This document shows, piece by piece, positions 50,896 through 60,101 of a DNA stretch of 64,000 nt. A program made the position numbers and the translations under genes. This DNA comes from Chitinophaga polysaccharea (GTDB lineage: Bacteria; Bacteroidota; Bacteroidia; Chitinophagales; Chitinophagaceae), in assembly GCF_007829335.1 (NCBI RefSeq), contig NZ_VIWO01000001.1:62001-126000 (forward strand), given 5' to 3'. Numbering within the stretch: the first letter of the stretch is position 1; each line of letters starts with the position of its first letter. The notes beneath the pieces are model-generated. The model worked only from the letters and a program-made list of their open reading frames with translations. It searched no databases and had not been told where the DNA came from.

Positions 50896-51646
50896 ATTGC
50901 TTTTGAATTAGTCGTGAGGGGAAAACAATACTGGGTAAATAATAGAGCAATCCCGCCAAACAGGCCAGCTGTATGGATCCCAGGCCGAAGGCGTAGCGAT
51001 AGCCAGGTTTGATAAAATCGAGCAACAGCCGGAATAACAGGTATCCTATCATAAACAATTTAAAAGTAGCGCCGCTGACGAGTGTATATCTCCGGGTAAT
51101 CATTAACAGGAAAGCCCACAGTACCAGCAGGAAAACAATTTCATAGAGAGATACCGGGTGCCGGTAGATGCCATCGCCCAGTTTCATGCCCCAGGGCAGA
51201 GAAGTGGGTATCCCATATGTTTCTTCATAAATACCCATGGAAAAGCAACCTATCCGGCCTATGATCATGGCAAGAATAAGCGGATATACAAACAGGTCGC
51301 CGGTAGATTGACGTTCATCAATTATCTTCTTTACCAGCTCCACGCCTATCAGGCCGCCCAGCAAGCCGCCTACAATAGTTTTACTTTGGTAGATGTATAA
51401 CAGGATGTTACCGGTCTGAAGCAATCCCGGTGGATTTTCCAGTGCTCCCAACAGGCGACTCCCGAATAATGCGCCAAAAATAGCCCCGATAATGGCCCAA
51501 AGGCGATTTGGCTGATTTACCTGGTCGCCCCGTTGCTTGCGCAGGTAGAGGAAATACCGGAAGCCGATAAACATGCCCAACGTTTCCGTAACCGCATGTA
51601 ACGGCAGCTGTACAGAAAATAAATGGATATAAACAGGGAACGGCAA
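50888..51646 (-). CDS. Diverged prolipoprotein diacylglyceryl transferase (Lgt-like)
   Basis: 252 residues with about seven membrane helices. Lgt-type motifs are recognisable: YQSKTIVGGLLGGLIGVEL (about 87-105), IIGRIGCFSMGIYEETYG (canonical GRxGNFxNGE) and RHPVSLYE (canonical RHPSQLYE). The Asn-to-Cys change and loss of the NGE Glu suggest it may not be the main lipoprotein enzyme. Lgt moves diacylglyceryl from phosphatidylglycerol to cysteine. The only start codon in frame at the 5' end is TTG (51646); an ATG at 51574 would lose the first helix. First gene of an operon with the radical SAM enzyme. Confidence 0.8.
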   Translation of the reverse strand: MPFPVYIHLFSVQLPLHAVTETLGMFIGFRYFLYLRKQRGDQVNQPNRLWAIIGAIFGALFGSRLLGALENPPGLLQTGNILLYIYQSKTIVGGLLGGLIGVELVKKIIDERQSTGDLFVYPLILAMIIGRIGCFSMGIYEETYGIPTSLPWGMKLGDGIYRHPVSLYEIVFLLVLWAFLLMITRRYTLVSGATFKLFMIGYLLFRLLLDFIKPGYRYAFGLGSIQLACLAGLLYYLPSIVFPSRLIQKQYA

Positions 51647-51712
51647 TGGGCATTGATTATTTAATACACAAATTAATATTTATATTTAGATGAACTTCAA
51701 GTACGCAAAAAT

Positions 51713-52399
51713 ATGTTACAAGAGGTATTAAAGAAGTATCAGTCCTCCTTCAAGCCGGTTATTCCGCTGATGGGCGATCTTGAGCCCCTGCTGGTAATGG
51801 ATTTCACTGCCAATAACACCACGCTTACCAAAAACATCCTGCAGGACATCAACCGGTTTAGCAAATACATTGATACCACATTAGAGCAAAGTGGTTGCCG
51901 TCTGGGCATTGGCGGCTATGCCGAACACCGGACTATATACGCGGTGAGTCCTCATTTCGATGCGGGCGAAGAACCCCGGCGCCTTCACCTGGGTATGGAT
52001 GTATGGGGAGAAGCCGGCACGCAGTTGTATGTTCCGCTGAATGCGCATGTACATAGTTTCCGGTTTAATGATCATTTCGGAGATTATGGCGCTACTATTA
52101 TTTTGCAGCACCAGCTTGATGGATACACCTTTTATACCTTGTACGGGCATTTGAGCATTTCCAATTTACAGGGGTTATATGAAAACATGCCTATTGCAGC
52201 CGGTCACCAGCTGGCACATTTCGGCACTCCTTCAGAAAATGGTGGATGGCCGCCACACCTGCATTTCCAGGTCATTGAAGATATGCAGGGCTTCCGAGGC
52301 GACTACCCCGGCGTATGCCGTTACAGCGAGAAAGAAAAATACCTCTCCAACTGCCCTGATCCGGATATCATTTTACAACTCAATCAATACACACATTAA
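51713..52399 (+). CDS. M23-family metallopeptidase
   Basis: 228 residues. LytM/M23 zinc site: HLGMDVW (H-x3-D), HLHFQ near 183-187 and GHL in TLYGHLSIS, with GYAEHRTIY earlier. No signal peptide is seen, so it is either cytoplasmic or non-classically placed, unlike most peptidoglycan-cutting M23 proteins. It is divergent from the Lgt-like operon, and an A/T-rich TATATTTA box lies upstream. Substrate unknown. Confidence 0.85.
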   Translation: MLQEVLKKYQSSFKPVIPLMGDLEPLLVMDFTANNTTLTKNILQDINRFSKYIDTTLEQSGCRLGIGGYAEHRTIYAVSPHFDAGEEPRRLHLGMDVWGEAGTQLYVPLNAHVHSFRFNDHFGDYGATIILQHQLDGYTFYTLYGHLSISNLQGLYENMPIAAGHQLAHFGTPSENGGWPPHLHFQVIEDMQGFRGDYPGVCRYSEKEKYLSNCPDPDIILQLNQYTH

Positions 52400-52504
52400 C
52401 TTCGCTACCGGCCCAGTGCAGAGATGATGAAATAGTAAATTGTTACCGATTCATTAGGATTTATCCGCACAGATGCTATTTTTATGCGTTTAAATCGATT
52501 TGGT

Positions 52505-53356
52505 ATGAGAAAACTATTGCTGTCTGGCGTTTGCAGCCTGATAGTTGGCATGGCAACCGCACAGGTACCCTTGAAAGTAATGACCTTCAACATCCGCTAC
52601 AATAACCCGGATGATGGGCTTAATGCATGGCCTCACCGCAAGGATAAAGTGGCTTCAGAAGTATTATTCCTGGGAGCGCATACATTAGGTGTTCAGGAAA
52701 CCCTGAACGACCAGATGCAGGACCTGCAACAACAACTGCCACAGTACAAAAGCATTGGTGTAGGCCGGGATGATGGTAAAACCAGGGGAGAATATTCCGC
52801 TATCTTCTACGACACTACGCGTTTACTGTTACTGAAAAGTGAAACATTCTGGTTATCTGAAACACCTACTGTAGCGGGAAAAATTGGCTGGGATGGCGCT
52901 TGTACCCGTATTGTTACCTGGGGAAAATTCAAGGATAAGAAAACTAACAAGCTCTTCTTCCACTTCAATACCCACTTTGATCATATGGGCAAAATTGCCC
53001 GCAGGGAAAGCGCTAAGTTCTTACTGCAACAGGTACATCATATAGCCGGTAATGTTCCCGCTATTATTACGGGCGACTTCAATGCTATTCCATCTGATGA
53101 ACCCATCCAGATTATTATGGATCCGAACGATCCGTTGCATTTAACAGATAGCAAGGCAATCAGCGAAACGTCTCACTTTGGTCCGATAGGTACCTTCAAT
53201 GGCTGGCAGATGGCCGAGCGAGAGCCACAGCCCATTGATTACATCTTCCTGAAAGGAAAGTTTCAAGTTCTTAAACATGCCAGTATTTCTCCCACCTGGG
53301 AGGGCAGGTATGCTTCGGATCACTTCGCTGTATATACAGAACTGTTGATGAAATAA
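52505..53356 (+). CDS. Exported endonuclease/exonuclease/phosphatase-family protein
   Basis: 283 residues from the ATG at 52505, which begins a clear signal peptide (MRKLLLSGVCSLIVGMATAQ); an ATG at 52484 adds 7 residues but a TATTTTTA box lies at 52478-52485, so the shorter form is preferred. Catalytic motifs of the EEP superfamily: MTFNIRYNN, GVQETL, HFNTHFDH, ITGDFNAIP and ASDHFAV. The natural substrate is probably a phosphodiester or phosphoester outside the cytoplasm. The plus-strand gene ends at a terminator shared with the lipoprotein gene. Confidence 0.9.
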   Translation: MRKLLLSGVCSLIVGMATAQVPLKVMTFNIRYNNPDDGLNAWPHRKDKVASEVLFLGAHTLGVQETLNDQMQDLQQQLPQYKSIGVGRDDGKTRGEYSAIFYDTTRLLLLKSETFWLSETPTVAGKIGWDGACTRIVTWGKFKDKKTNKLFFHFNTHFDHMGKIARRESAKFLLQQVHHIAGNVPAIITGDFNAIPSDEPIQIIMDPNDPLHLTDSKAISETSHFGPIGTFNGWQMAEREPQPIDYIFLKGKFQVLKHASISPTWEGRYASDHFAVYTELLMK

Positions 53357-53371
53357 ATACGCCATAAAAAA

Positions 53372-53408
53372 GCCCCCGGTCCTGGCATTCATCATCAGGA
53401 CCGGGGGC
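53372..53408 (-). terminator. GC-rich terminator between convergent genes
   Basis: GCCCCCGGTCCTG pairs with CAGGACCGGGGGC (13 bases) around an 11-base loop; on the minus strand TTTTTT follows. It ends the lipoprotein gene and can block the other side. Confidence 0.9.
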
Positions 53409-53424
53409 AATTCATTTACGGCAA

Positions 53425-54186
53425 TCAGTCGTGCGTGTGTTCTACAGACATGCTGTTTTCCAGGGCATTTACCACCTTATTGTGGAGGTCGCCATTTACA
53501 TCTACACTGATCTTCAACTTACCGTTGGTGAATGAGCCGGTAAAGTCGCCAATCTGCAGCTTGGTAAGAATCAGGTCCATTGAAATCTTAAGCGAGCCTT
53601 TCCAGTCGATCTTGGAATCTGTTACCACAACATCCTTTCCGTGAGCCATCAGTTCAATTTTTCCGGAGAGCAGGATTTCCATAGGGATCTTTTTGCCATC
53701 CCAGGTAATGAATCCTATCAGTCGTACTGCAGGATCATTCTTGTCTCCTTCTACTCTTGCGTACACTTTCACCTGTTGGTAAGTGCCTGTAGGAATTTTA
53801 ATTGCTCCCAGTACAGCCGGTACTTTTTTGAGATCCACCTGTCTGTCTGTTTTCAATTTAAATTCCACTTCATCTTTTCCGCGCCTTGCATCAAAGCGGA
53901 TTTCTCTTAAACGCGCTGTTGCAGTGTCCCAGGTGATGTCGAAACTACCAGGAGCTGCTTTCGCCATGGCTGCATCGCCGGTGATAGCAGACAAGCGGCC
54001 GGTAGCGTCTGGTGATAGTGTGTACGTGGGATTTACTGCCGAAATTTCGTAGTTGACAGTGGCAGCGTTTGCGTTGTCGATGGGTGGTTGACCATCCGGT
54101 CCTGCCATATCATTCTTTGAACAAGAAGATAGCAGGATGGTTGCAATGCCAACAGCACCGCAGAAATGTAGGATTCCGGTTTTCAT
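53425..54186 (-). CDS. Lipoprotein of unknown function
   Basis: 253 residues from the ATG at 54186 (MKTGILHFCGAVG). A signal peptide ends in the lipobox LSSC (Cys near residue 21), so it is lipid-anchored in an outer or inner membrane; the next residues SKNDMAGPDG are flexible. The rest is a beta-rich domain without a recognised family (GTYQQVKVYARVEG, DWKGSLKISMDLIL). It ends at the terminator at 53372-53408. Confidence 0.8.
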   Translation of the reverse strand: MKTGILHFCGAVGIATILLSSCSKNDMAGPDGQPPIDNANAATVNYEISAVNPTYTLSPDATGRLSAITGDAAMAKAAPGSFDITWDTATARLREIRFDARRGKDEVEFKLKTDRQVDLKKVPAVLGAIKIPTGTYQQVKVYARVEGDKNDPAVRLIGFITWDGKKIPMEILLSGKIELMAHGKDVVVTDSKIDWKGSLKISMDLILTKLQIGDFTGSFTNGKLKISVDVNGDLHNKVVNALENSMSVEHTHD

Positions 54187-54281
54187 TATCGATATGGTTT
54201 TTAATGACTGGGGAAAATTATGTGGTAAATTTAACAAAGAATTTGGGAAAAAGAACAGCTTTGGCGTTAATTAAAAAAGAA

Positions 54282-54311
54282 TGATCCGACTAAGCTCGCT
54301 TAATCGGATCA
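54282..54311 (-). terminator. Intrinsic terminator after the M28 peptidase gene
   Basis: TGATCCGA / TCGGATCA with an inner TAAG/CTTA pair and loop CTCG; on the minus strand TTCTTTTTT follows. Confidence 0.85.
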
Positions 54312-54331
54312 ATATATGATGCGCGCTGACG

Positions 54332-55648
54332 CTATTTTTCCAGCTTTTCAATTCGTGTAGGCGTATCCGTTCCATTTACAATGCTACCTGCACTGATCGC
54401 AATCGCCTGAATAATATCCGTAATATTCCTGGTATCGAGCGTCGTTACTTCATCACCTACGGTATGATAGTATTTATCTTTATCTATCTGGGTGGTAGAA
54501 ATAGTATGCGCCGGAACGCCCTGCCTGGCCAATGTGGCATTGTCTGAGCGGTAAAACAGCTGCTGCTCAGGATAAGGATCCGGGTGGAAATTAAAACTGG
54601 AGCCTTTCAGGTTACGTTGCAGGATAGGACCAAAGTCAGAGCGTTCAAAACCAGTGATAAAAGCGCTGTTTCTTCCAAATTTGGACTCCTTACCTATCAT
54701 CTCAATATTAAACATAGCTACCACCTTATTGGGGTCCTGCTTCTCAGAAAAATAGCGAGAGCCATAACCACCTGATTCTTCCGCTGTAAACGCTACAAAA
54801 ATAACGGAGCGCTCAGGAAGATGGTGTTGAAAATACCTCGAAAGCATGATCACGGCAGTAGTACCGGAAGCGTCATCATCTGCACCATTGGCAATACTAT
54901 CGCCGGCCACAGTTGGTAAAATGCCCAGGTGGTCGTAGTGACCGGAAAATACTACATATTCATCAGGTTTGCTTTTTCCTTTGATCATACCGGCTACATT
55001 CGCAAACTGTTGTGTCTCCACTTCCCTTTTCACATGTATTTCCCAGCTGGCGGTATCAGCTACGGGTTGCTCTTCGAACACCAGTATAACCTGTTTCTCT
55101 GTTGCACCTTTTGCAGCAGCAGCATCCAGTTGTTCACGGGTATCATAACTATGCTCGGAAAAACTGCCGGTAAGCCCACCCAGGTAACCACTCAATGCGG
55201 AGCCTATCCATACCAGGGTATTTTTCTCCAGCTTTCCCGGGTTCTTTAAAATATTCATCAGGGCATGCGGATCATTTATATGCATCACAGCATAACTGTC
55301 GTCTTTTACCCAGTCGAAGTTACTGCCGGCTCCAATCGGAATCACCGGCCAGCGTTGTGGCACGCCACCAACGGTAAGGGATACACTGGTAGGATGCATT
55401 TTATACTTGGCAAATGATTGCAGATAGCTGCTTTCGCCGGGCAATGGTTGTAATCCGGCCTTTGCAAACTCGCTGCTGATAAACTGTGCCGCCTTTTCAA
55501 TACCGGGTGTTCCTGGGAAGCGGCCCTGCATATCGTCGGCCGCCAATGTGGAGATAATTCGTCTTACTTCTTTTTCTTTAATATCCTGTGCCTGGCCGGC
55601 TATTGCCATACTCCCGGCAATGAGGCATAATAACAGTGATTTCTTCAT
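54332..55648 (-). CDS. Exported M28-family zinc aminopeptidase
   Basis: 438 residues with a signal peptide (MKKSLLLCLIAGSMAIAGQA). Metal ligands of peptidase family M28 are seen: His in SGHYDHLG (about 242), Asp in GADDDASGT, catalytic Glu and metal Glu in FTAEESGGYGSR, Asp/Glu in FNIEMIGK and His in YYHTVGDEVTTLD. It should remove amino acids from peptides in the periplasm or outside. Starts 8 bases after the large TlpA-like gene, so probably its operon partner. Confidence 0.92.
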   Translation of the reverse strand: MKKSLLLCLIAGSMAIAGQAQDIKEKEVRRIISTLAADDMQGRFPGTPGIEKAAQFISSEFAKAGLQPLPGESSYLQSFAKYKMHPTSVSLTVGGVPQRWPVIPIGAGSNFDWVKDDSYAVMHINDPHALMNILKNPGKLEKNTLVWIGSALSGYLGGLTGSFSEHSYDTREQLDAAAAKGATEKQVILVFEEQPVADTASWEIHVKREVETQQFANVAGMIKGKSKPDEYVVFSGHYDHLGILPTVAGDSIANGADDDASGTTAVIMLSRYFQHHLPERSVIFVAFTAEESGGYGSRYFSEKQDPNKVVAMFNIEMIGKESKFGRNSAFITGFERSDFGPILQRNLKGSSFNFHPDPYPEQQLFYRSDNATLARQGVPAHTISTTQIDKDKYYHTVGDEVTTLDTRNITDIIQAIAISAGSIVNGTDTPTRIEKLEK

Positions 55649-55656
55649 AAAAGGAT

Positions 55657-58068
55657 TTAGTCTTTTTGCTTGTTGTGAACCTTGATAACGGGGGTTTCTT
55701 TATTTTTCTGGAAATAGATATCGCTGTAGGCTTTTAAAATGGCGGCATAGTCTGCCCCAAATTGCAATTCCAGCATCTTCCCCTCTGGCGAAACTAATAC
55801 TTTGGTCGGATAACCAGCCACCTGGTACAATTTTTCTACCTGGTTATCAGAATGGGCGGCAGCAAACACATATGCATTGGCCTTTACGAAATCTCTCGCC
55901 GTCTCCAGGGTTTCATGGCAGGAAATGGCCAATATCGCATTCTCCGGGTGTTTACCCTCGTTAATTTCGATGGCCAGCTTATTCAGATGTGGCAGATCTT
56001 CCCGGCAGGGAGAACACCAGGTTCCCCAGAAGTCGAGCAACAACCATTTTCCCCGGTAGTCTGACAGGTGATAGCGTTCATTATTAATCCCCGTGAGTGT
56101 AAAATCAGGGGCATCTTTCCAGTCTTTCAGTAATACATCCCGGAAGTAGCCAGCAAAGGATTTCCCTGGGAAATGGTTGTCAAAAAAAGACCTGGCTGAA
56201 TCCACCATACCTGGCTCCGTTATCAGTTGCCGGGATAATACCTTCATGGCCTCCTGCGGCTTCCCCAGGGCATTTAGCTGGGCGGCAAACTCGGCCCGGT
56301 AATCCTCCTTCGAATCGAGGAATACCCGATCATAAAAGCTTTCATAGGCCTTTTCCCTATTGTTTCCCGGCGAGTTGGCTGCCGCCAGGCCCAGGTAATT
56401 CATGGCAGCATCTTTATCCTGTTTTGCAGTTTGTTGGTATTTAAGATAGTAAGCATGCGCCAGGATGTTCTTATTGGCATCTTTCTTCTCCTTTAACTCC
56501 GGGTGAGTTCTCCAAAAAGCAGTATCCTGCTGGTTCTTCACCAGGTCGGTCAATGTTTTATCCAGCAATTGATCAGCGGTGGCGGTTAGCTGTGCTTCTT
56601 TCAATATGCCTGCTACCATCAACTGGTAGCGGGCAGCTTTGCCCAGTGTCAGTTCGGCAGCGCCCATCTGCGCAAATTGACCGGCAATATTTTTTAGTGT
56701 AGCCGTGTCTGTTGTATGCATCGCCTGGTCCCATAGATACATAGGCCGAACCGCTGTCCGTAATACACTGTCTTTTTCCTGTACCAGCCGGCCTAAGAGT
56801 ACTCTGCTGGCAGCGGGTGCTTTTTCTGCTTCTTCAAATAGTTCAGCAATTCTTTTCTCGCTTACACCACGCTCCCTGAAAGTCTTTAACGCCTCCGCAG
56901 TGTCAAGGGAAGGGTGTTTCCGCAGCCCCTGGGAAAAGGATTGATCCAGCCAGGAATCGAGCATATGCTGATTGGCGGATAACAGCTTCACCAGGGCTAC
57001 TGCTGTATCAGTATTTTTCCATAACACATCTCCAAGTTTATTAAACAAGTGGCTGGGAGTATTGGCGATTAGATCAGTGGTCGTTTCTTTCAACAAATTA
57101 CGGTATAACTCGTAGATAAATTCGCTCCTCCCCCGGTTCAGTAAATTCAGCGTGGCTACCTTAAATGTCGCATTCCTGCCATACTTCGGCTGATTCACTG
57201 CCAGGAAATTGACCACTTTGGCGGAATCCAGTTCGTTGTTTTTCGTCAGCAGTTCGCTACTGTAGGCCATACGGGCCAGTACATTGTAAAAAGCGGTATC
57301 CGCTGGTGGCACAGCTGTATTAGCGGGTAACCGCTTCACTTGTGTAACCATCCGTGGCGCATTGGCGCCGCGGCCCAGCCGGGCTACAGCCGTCAGTGTC
57401 AGTACGCTTCCGTTGTCACGGGAAAGTGTATACGAAACAGTCGTCAGCCCTTTCACGCTATCAGGCATTTCCCGGTCTGCGGCGCCACTGATCATGATGT
57501 CATTTTTCCGGACACTGTCTACCCGGTAACTCCAGTACGTGGTATTCCATTGATAGCCTACTACTTCCTGGGCGGGAAAGTGGGAAAACAAGTGGTTTAT
57601 TTCCATCGCTGCATTCTTCAGCCAGGCGGAATAGGCATCTTCCCATTGGGGTTCCAGTCCCACTTTATTCGCCGCCGCTTTCGCCAACGCAGAGGTATTT
57701 ACCGGTTGACCAACGCTATCGTTTGTATACAGGGTAAACGACAGTGGCCGATAAAGTGCCAGCATGGGGAACATCAGATCGCGGCTAAGAGGATAAGTAG
57801 CAGGTTGACCGCTGCTGTAGTGGATATTTCCTGCGGTAGCAGTATATCCCTCCAGGGTGGCGTTGGCCTGCACCGTACCATTTGCCTGGATACCGGTAAT
57901 CGCAATACGGTATAGTTTTTCCCGCTGTATAGTTTCTCCGGGGAAACCAGTATCACTAAATTGGATTTGATATAACCAGCTATCACCCCTCTTAAATTTG
58001 GTTTGGGCAGCTACAGGCATCGTGTAAACCAGGGCCAACAAAAGCAATAAAAACAGGGACTTTGTCAT
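55657..58068 (-). CDS. Large exported protein with C-terminal TlpA-type thioredoxin domain
   Basis: 803 residues. Signal peptide (about 1-21), then about 640 residues without recognised domains, largely helical in the middle, and a TlpA/ResA-like thioredoxin fold at about 665-790 with the redox motif WGTWCSPCRED (CxxC). DFTLTGINNERYHLSDYRG is the usual entry to that fold. Such proteins reduce or isomerise disulfides in the periplasm, often for cytochrome c maturation. The large N-terminal region is unusual; it may bind the substrate. M28 peptidase gene follows after 8 bases. Confidence 0.88.
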   Translation of the reverse strand: MTKSLFLLLLLALVYTMPVAAQTKFKRGDSWLYQIQFSDTGFPGETIQREKLYRIAITGIQANGTVQANATLEGYTATAGNIHYSSGQPATYPLSRDLMFPMLALYRPLSFTLYTNDSVGQPVNTSALAKAAANKVGLEPQWEDAYSAWLKNAAMEINHLFSHFPAQEVVGYQWNTTYWSYRVDSVRKNDIMISGAADREMPDSVKGLTTVSYTLSRDNGSVLTLTAVARLGRGANAPRMVTQVKRLPANTAVPPADTAFYNVLARMAYSSELLTKNNELDSAKVVNFLAVNQPKYGRNATFKVATLNLLNRGRSEFIYELYRNLLKETTTDLIANTPSHLFNKLGDVLWKNTDTAVALVKLLSANQHMLDSWLDQSFSQGLRKHPSLDTAEALKTFRERGVSEKRIAELFEEAEKAPAASRVLLGRLVQEKDSVLRTAVRPMYLWDQAMHTTDTATLKNIAGQFAQMGAAELTLGKAARYQLMVAGILKEAQLTATADQLLDKTLTDLVKNQQDTAFWRTHPELKEKKDANKNILAHAYYLKYQQTAKQDKDAAMNYLGLAAANSPGNNREKAYESFYDRVFLDSKEDYRAEFAAQLNALGKPQEAMKVLSRQLITEPGMVDSARSFFDNHFPGKSFAGYFRDVLLKDWKDAPDFTLTGINNERYHLSDYRGKWLLLDFWGTWCSPCREDLPHLNKLAIEINEGKHPENAILAISCHETLETARDFVKANAYVFAAAHSDNQVEKLYQVAGYPTKVLVSPEGKMLELQFGADYAAILKAYSDIYFQKNKETPVIKVHNKQKD

Positions 58069-58152
58069 ACGAGGGGATGGGATTTAAGTAATATTAAAAA
58101 TAATCAGTAAAAGATGAATATCCAAGAGGTCCTCTTCCTTTGAATATTTGCG

Positions 58153-58160
58153 TATTTTTG
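58153..58160 (+). promoter_or_regulatory. Probable -7 box of ruvB
   Basis: TATTTTTG matches TAnnTTTG, 13 bases before the ATG at 58174. A TTTG at 58139-58142 is too close to be its -33 box. Confidence 0.4.
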
Positions 58161-58173
58161 AGGGTATACAATT

Positions 58174-59202
58174 ATGTCCAATCAGCCTTTAAGACCAGAA
58201 GAGAACAGGCTCAGCGCCGCTGAGAAAGAGTTCGAGAATAGTATCCGGCCGCGGGAAATCATGGATTTTTCGGGCCAGGATCAAATTATCGAGAACCTGA
58301 AGATTTTTATTAAAGCGGCCAAAATGCGTGGGGAAGCGCTCGACCATGTGTTGTTTCACGGACCTCCTGGTTTGGGAAAAACCACGTTGTCGCGCATTGT
58401 GGCCAATGAGCTGGGAGTAAATATCCGGGAAACTTCGGGACCGGTGATTGAAAAACCTGGCGACCTGGCGGGTTTGCTCACCAACCTGGAAGATAAAGAC
58501 GTGCTGTTTATTGATGAAATACACCGCCTGAGTACCGTAGTGGAGGAATACCTGTATTCCGCCATGGAGGACTACCGCATCGATATTATGATTGATACGG
58601 GTCCCAGCGCCCGTGCCATACAAATTAACCTGCAGCCGTTTACGCTGATAGGCGCCACCACCCGTTCCGGGTTGCTCACCGCCCCATTGTTATCGCGTTT
58701 CGGCATTAAATCCAGGCTGGAGTACTACAGTGCTGCCACCTTGCAAAAAATCATCTGGCGCGCCTCCTCCTTGCTGAATGTGAAAATTACTTCCGATGCT
58801 GCCAGTGAAATAGCGAGGCGTTCCCGGGGTACCCCCCGTATTGCTAATGGGTTGCTGCGCCGCGTGCGTGACTTTGCCCAGGTAATTGGCACCGGAGTAA
58901 TAGACATGGAAATAGCCCTGTTGAGCCTGAAAGCACTGAATGTAGATGAATACGGGCTGGATGAAATGGATAACCGGATATTGAATGTGATCATCGAAAA
59001 CTTCAAGGGAGGTCCTGTGGGTATTACCACTATTGCTACCGCAGTTGGGGAGGAAGCGGGCACCCTGGAAGAAGTATATGAGCCTTTCCTGATACAGGAA
59101 GGCTTTATTAAGCGAACCCCCAGGGGACGGGAGGTTACAGAAAAAGCATATATCCATTTAGGCAAAACCTCCTTCAGAGGCGGTTCTAACCTTCTTTTCT
59201 AA
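58174..59202 (+). CDS. ruvB: Holliday junction branch migration ATPase RuvB
   Basis: 342 residues. [18 protein letters not shown] start, Walker [12 protein letters not shown] (about 64-74), Walker [10 protein letters not shown] (about 112-120), sensor and arginine-finger region [17 protein letters not shown], and the C-terminal winged helix [15 protein letters not shown] and [17 protein letters not shown]. It drives branch migration with RuvA and delivers junctions to RuvC, encoded about 2.7 kb away. No ruvA lies in the window. Confidence 0.97.
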   Translation: MSNQPLRPEENRLSAAEKEFENSIRPREIMDFSGQDQIIENLKIFIKAAKMRGEALDHVLFHGPPGLGKTTLSRIVANELGVNIRETSGPVIEKPGDLAGLLTNLEDKDVLFIDEIHRLSTVVEEYLYSAMEDYRIDIMIDTGPSARAIQINLQPFTLIGATTRSGLLTAPLLSRFGIKSRLEYYSAATLQKIIWRASSLLNVKITSDAASEIARRSRGTPRIANGLLRRVRDFAQVIGTGVIDMEIALLSLKALNVDEYGLDEMDNRILNVIIENFKGGPVGITTIATAVGEEAGTLEEVYEPFLIQEGFIKRTPRGREVTEKAYIHLGKTSFRGGSNLLF

Positions 59203-59208
59203 GCGGGA

Positions 59209-59276
59209 TAACGTATAAAGCAATTAAGGCGAATGATCTCTGCAGAAATCATTCGCCTTAATTGCTTTATACGTTA
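59209..59276. repeat. Intergenic palindrome with 29-base arms
   Basis: 59209-59237 is the exact reverse complement of 59248-59276 with a 10-base loop. The outer part is TAACGTATAAAGCAATTAAG. It lies between convergent ruvB and the response regulator. Similar outer motif and ATTC GCxTT core to the elements at 17998 and 39881. Confidence 0.85.
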
Positions 59277-59293
59277 CGCTTTACGCTTCTTTC

Positions 59294-60004
59294 TCAGGCA
59301 TCTTTCACCACCAGTCTGAACCCGTTACCGTGAATATTCACGATTTCGATATTGGGATCATCTTTCAGGTATTTGCGTAATTTGGCGATATATACGTCCA
59401 TGCTACGGCCGTTGAAGTAGGTATCGCTACCCCATATTTTCTTCAGTGCCAGTTCGCGGGGAAGCAGGTCATTTTTGTGCTCGCACAACATGTGTAACAG
59501 CTCGTTCTCTTTGGGCGATAACGTATGTGTTTCGTTGTTATGTCCGAGGGTACGGAGGCGGGAATTGAACGTATAGGAGCCGATTACAAACTCATGTACT
59601 TCTTCATCTTTGCTATTGAGCTCCTGGTTACGTTTCAGGATGGCTTTAATTTTCAGCAGCAGCAGTTCGCTGTCGAATGGTTTAGAGATATAGTCATCCG
59701 CACCCAGCTTATACCCTTGTATGATGTCTTCCTTCATGGTTTTGGCCGACAGGAAGAAGAGCGGGATATCGGGATCCACATCTCTGATTTCTTCTGCCAG
59801 TTTAAATCCGTCCATATTGGGCATCATAATATCCAGCAGACAGATGTCAAATTTCTCGCGGCGGAAGGCTGCCAGGGCCAGGATACCATCGCGGCATAAT
59901 TCCACATCATAGTCGTTCAGCTCCAGATAGTTCTTCAACACCATACCCAGATTGGTATCATCTTCAGCCAGTAATATCTTCGGTTTACGTTCTTCCATAA
60001 TCAT
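59294..60004 (-). CDS. OmpR-type response regulator, no kinase beside it
   Basis: 236 residues: REC (about 8-120, acidic EDD, phospho-acceptor Asp in LLDIMMPNMDGF, Lys in YISKPFDSE) and a C-terminal winged helix (about 140-232, TLSPKENELLHMLCEH, MDVYIAKLRKYL, IHGNGFRL). It resembles RprY of Bacteroides. Starts at ATG 60004 or 59998; both are in frame. A -7 box TATATTTG lies at 60021-60028 (minus). Orphan in this window. Confidence 0.92.
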   Translation of the reverse strand: MIMEERKPKILLAEDDTNLGMVLKNYLELNDYDVELCRDGILALAAFRREKFDICLLDIMMPNMDGFKLAEEIRDVDPDIPLFFLSAKTMKEDIIQGYKLGADDYISKPFDSELLLLKIKAILKRNQELNSKDEEVHEFVIGSYTFNSRLRTLGHNNETHTLSPKENELLHMLCEHKNDLLPRELALKKIWGSDTYFNGRSMDVYIAKLRKYLKDDPNIEIVNIHGNGFRLVVKDA

Positions 60005-60020
60005 AAAGGGTTGATTATAA

Positions 60021-60028
60021 CAAATATA
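60021..60028 (-). promoter_or_regulatory. Probable -7 box of the OmpR-type regulator
   Basis: On the minus strand TATATTTG matches TAnnTTTG, 16 bases before the ATG at 60004. A TTTC lies 17 bases upstream of it. Confidence 0.4.
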
Positions 60029-60101
60029 AAGTTTTTCTGCGGGACGAAAGGTCGTGAAATTTTAAGTGTTATCCCTCAAATGAATTGTTAAAACCAGGAT
60101 A

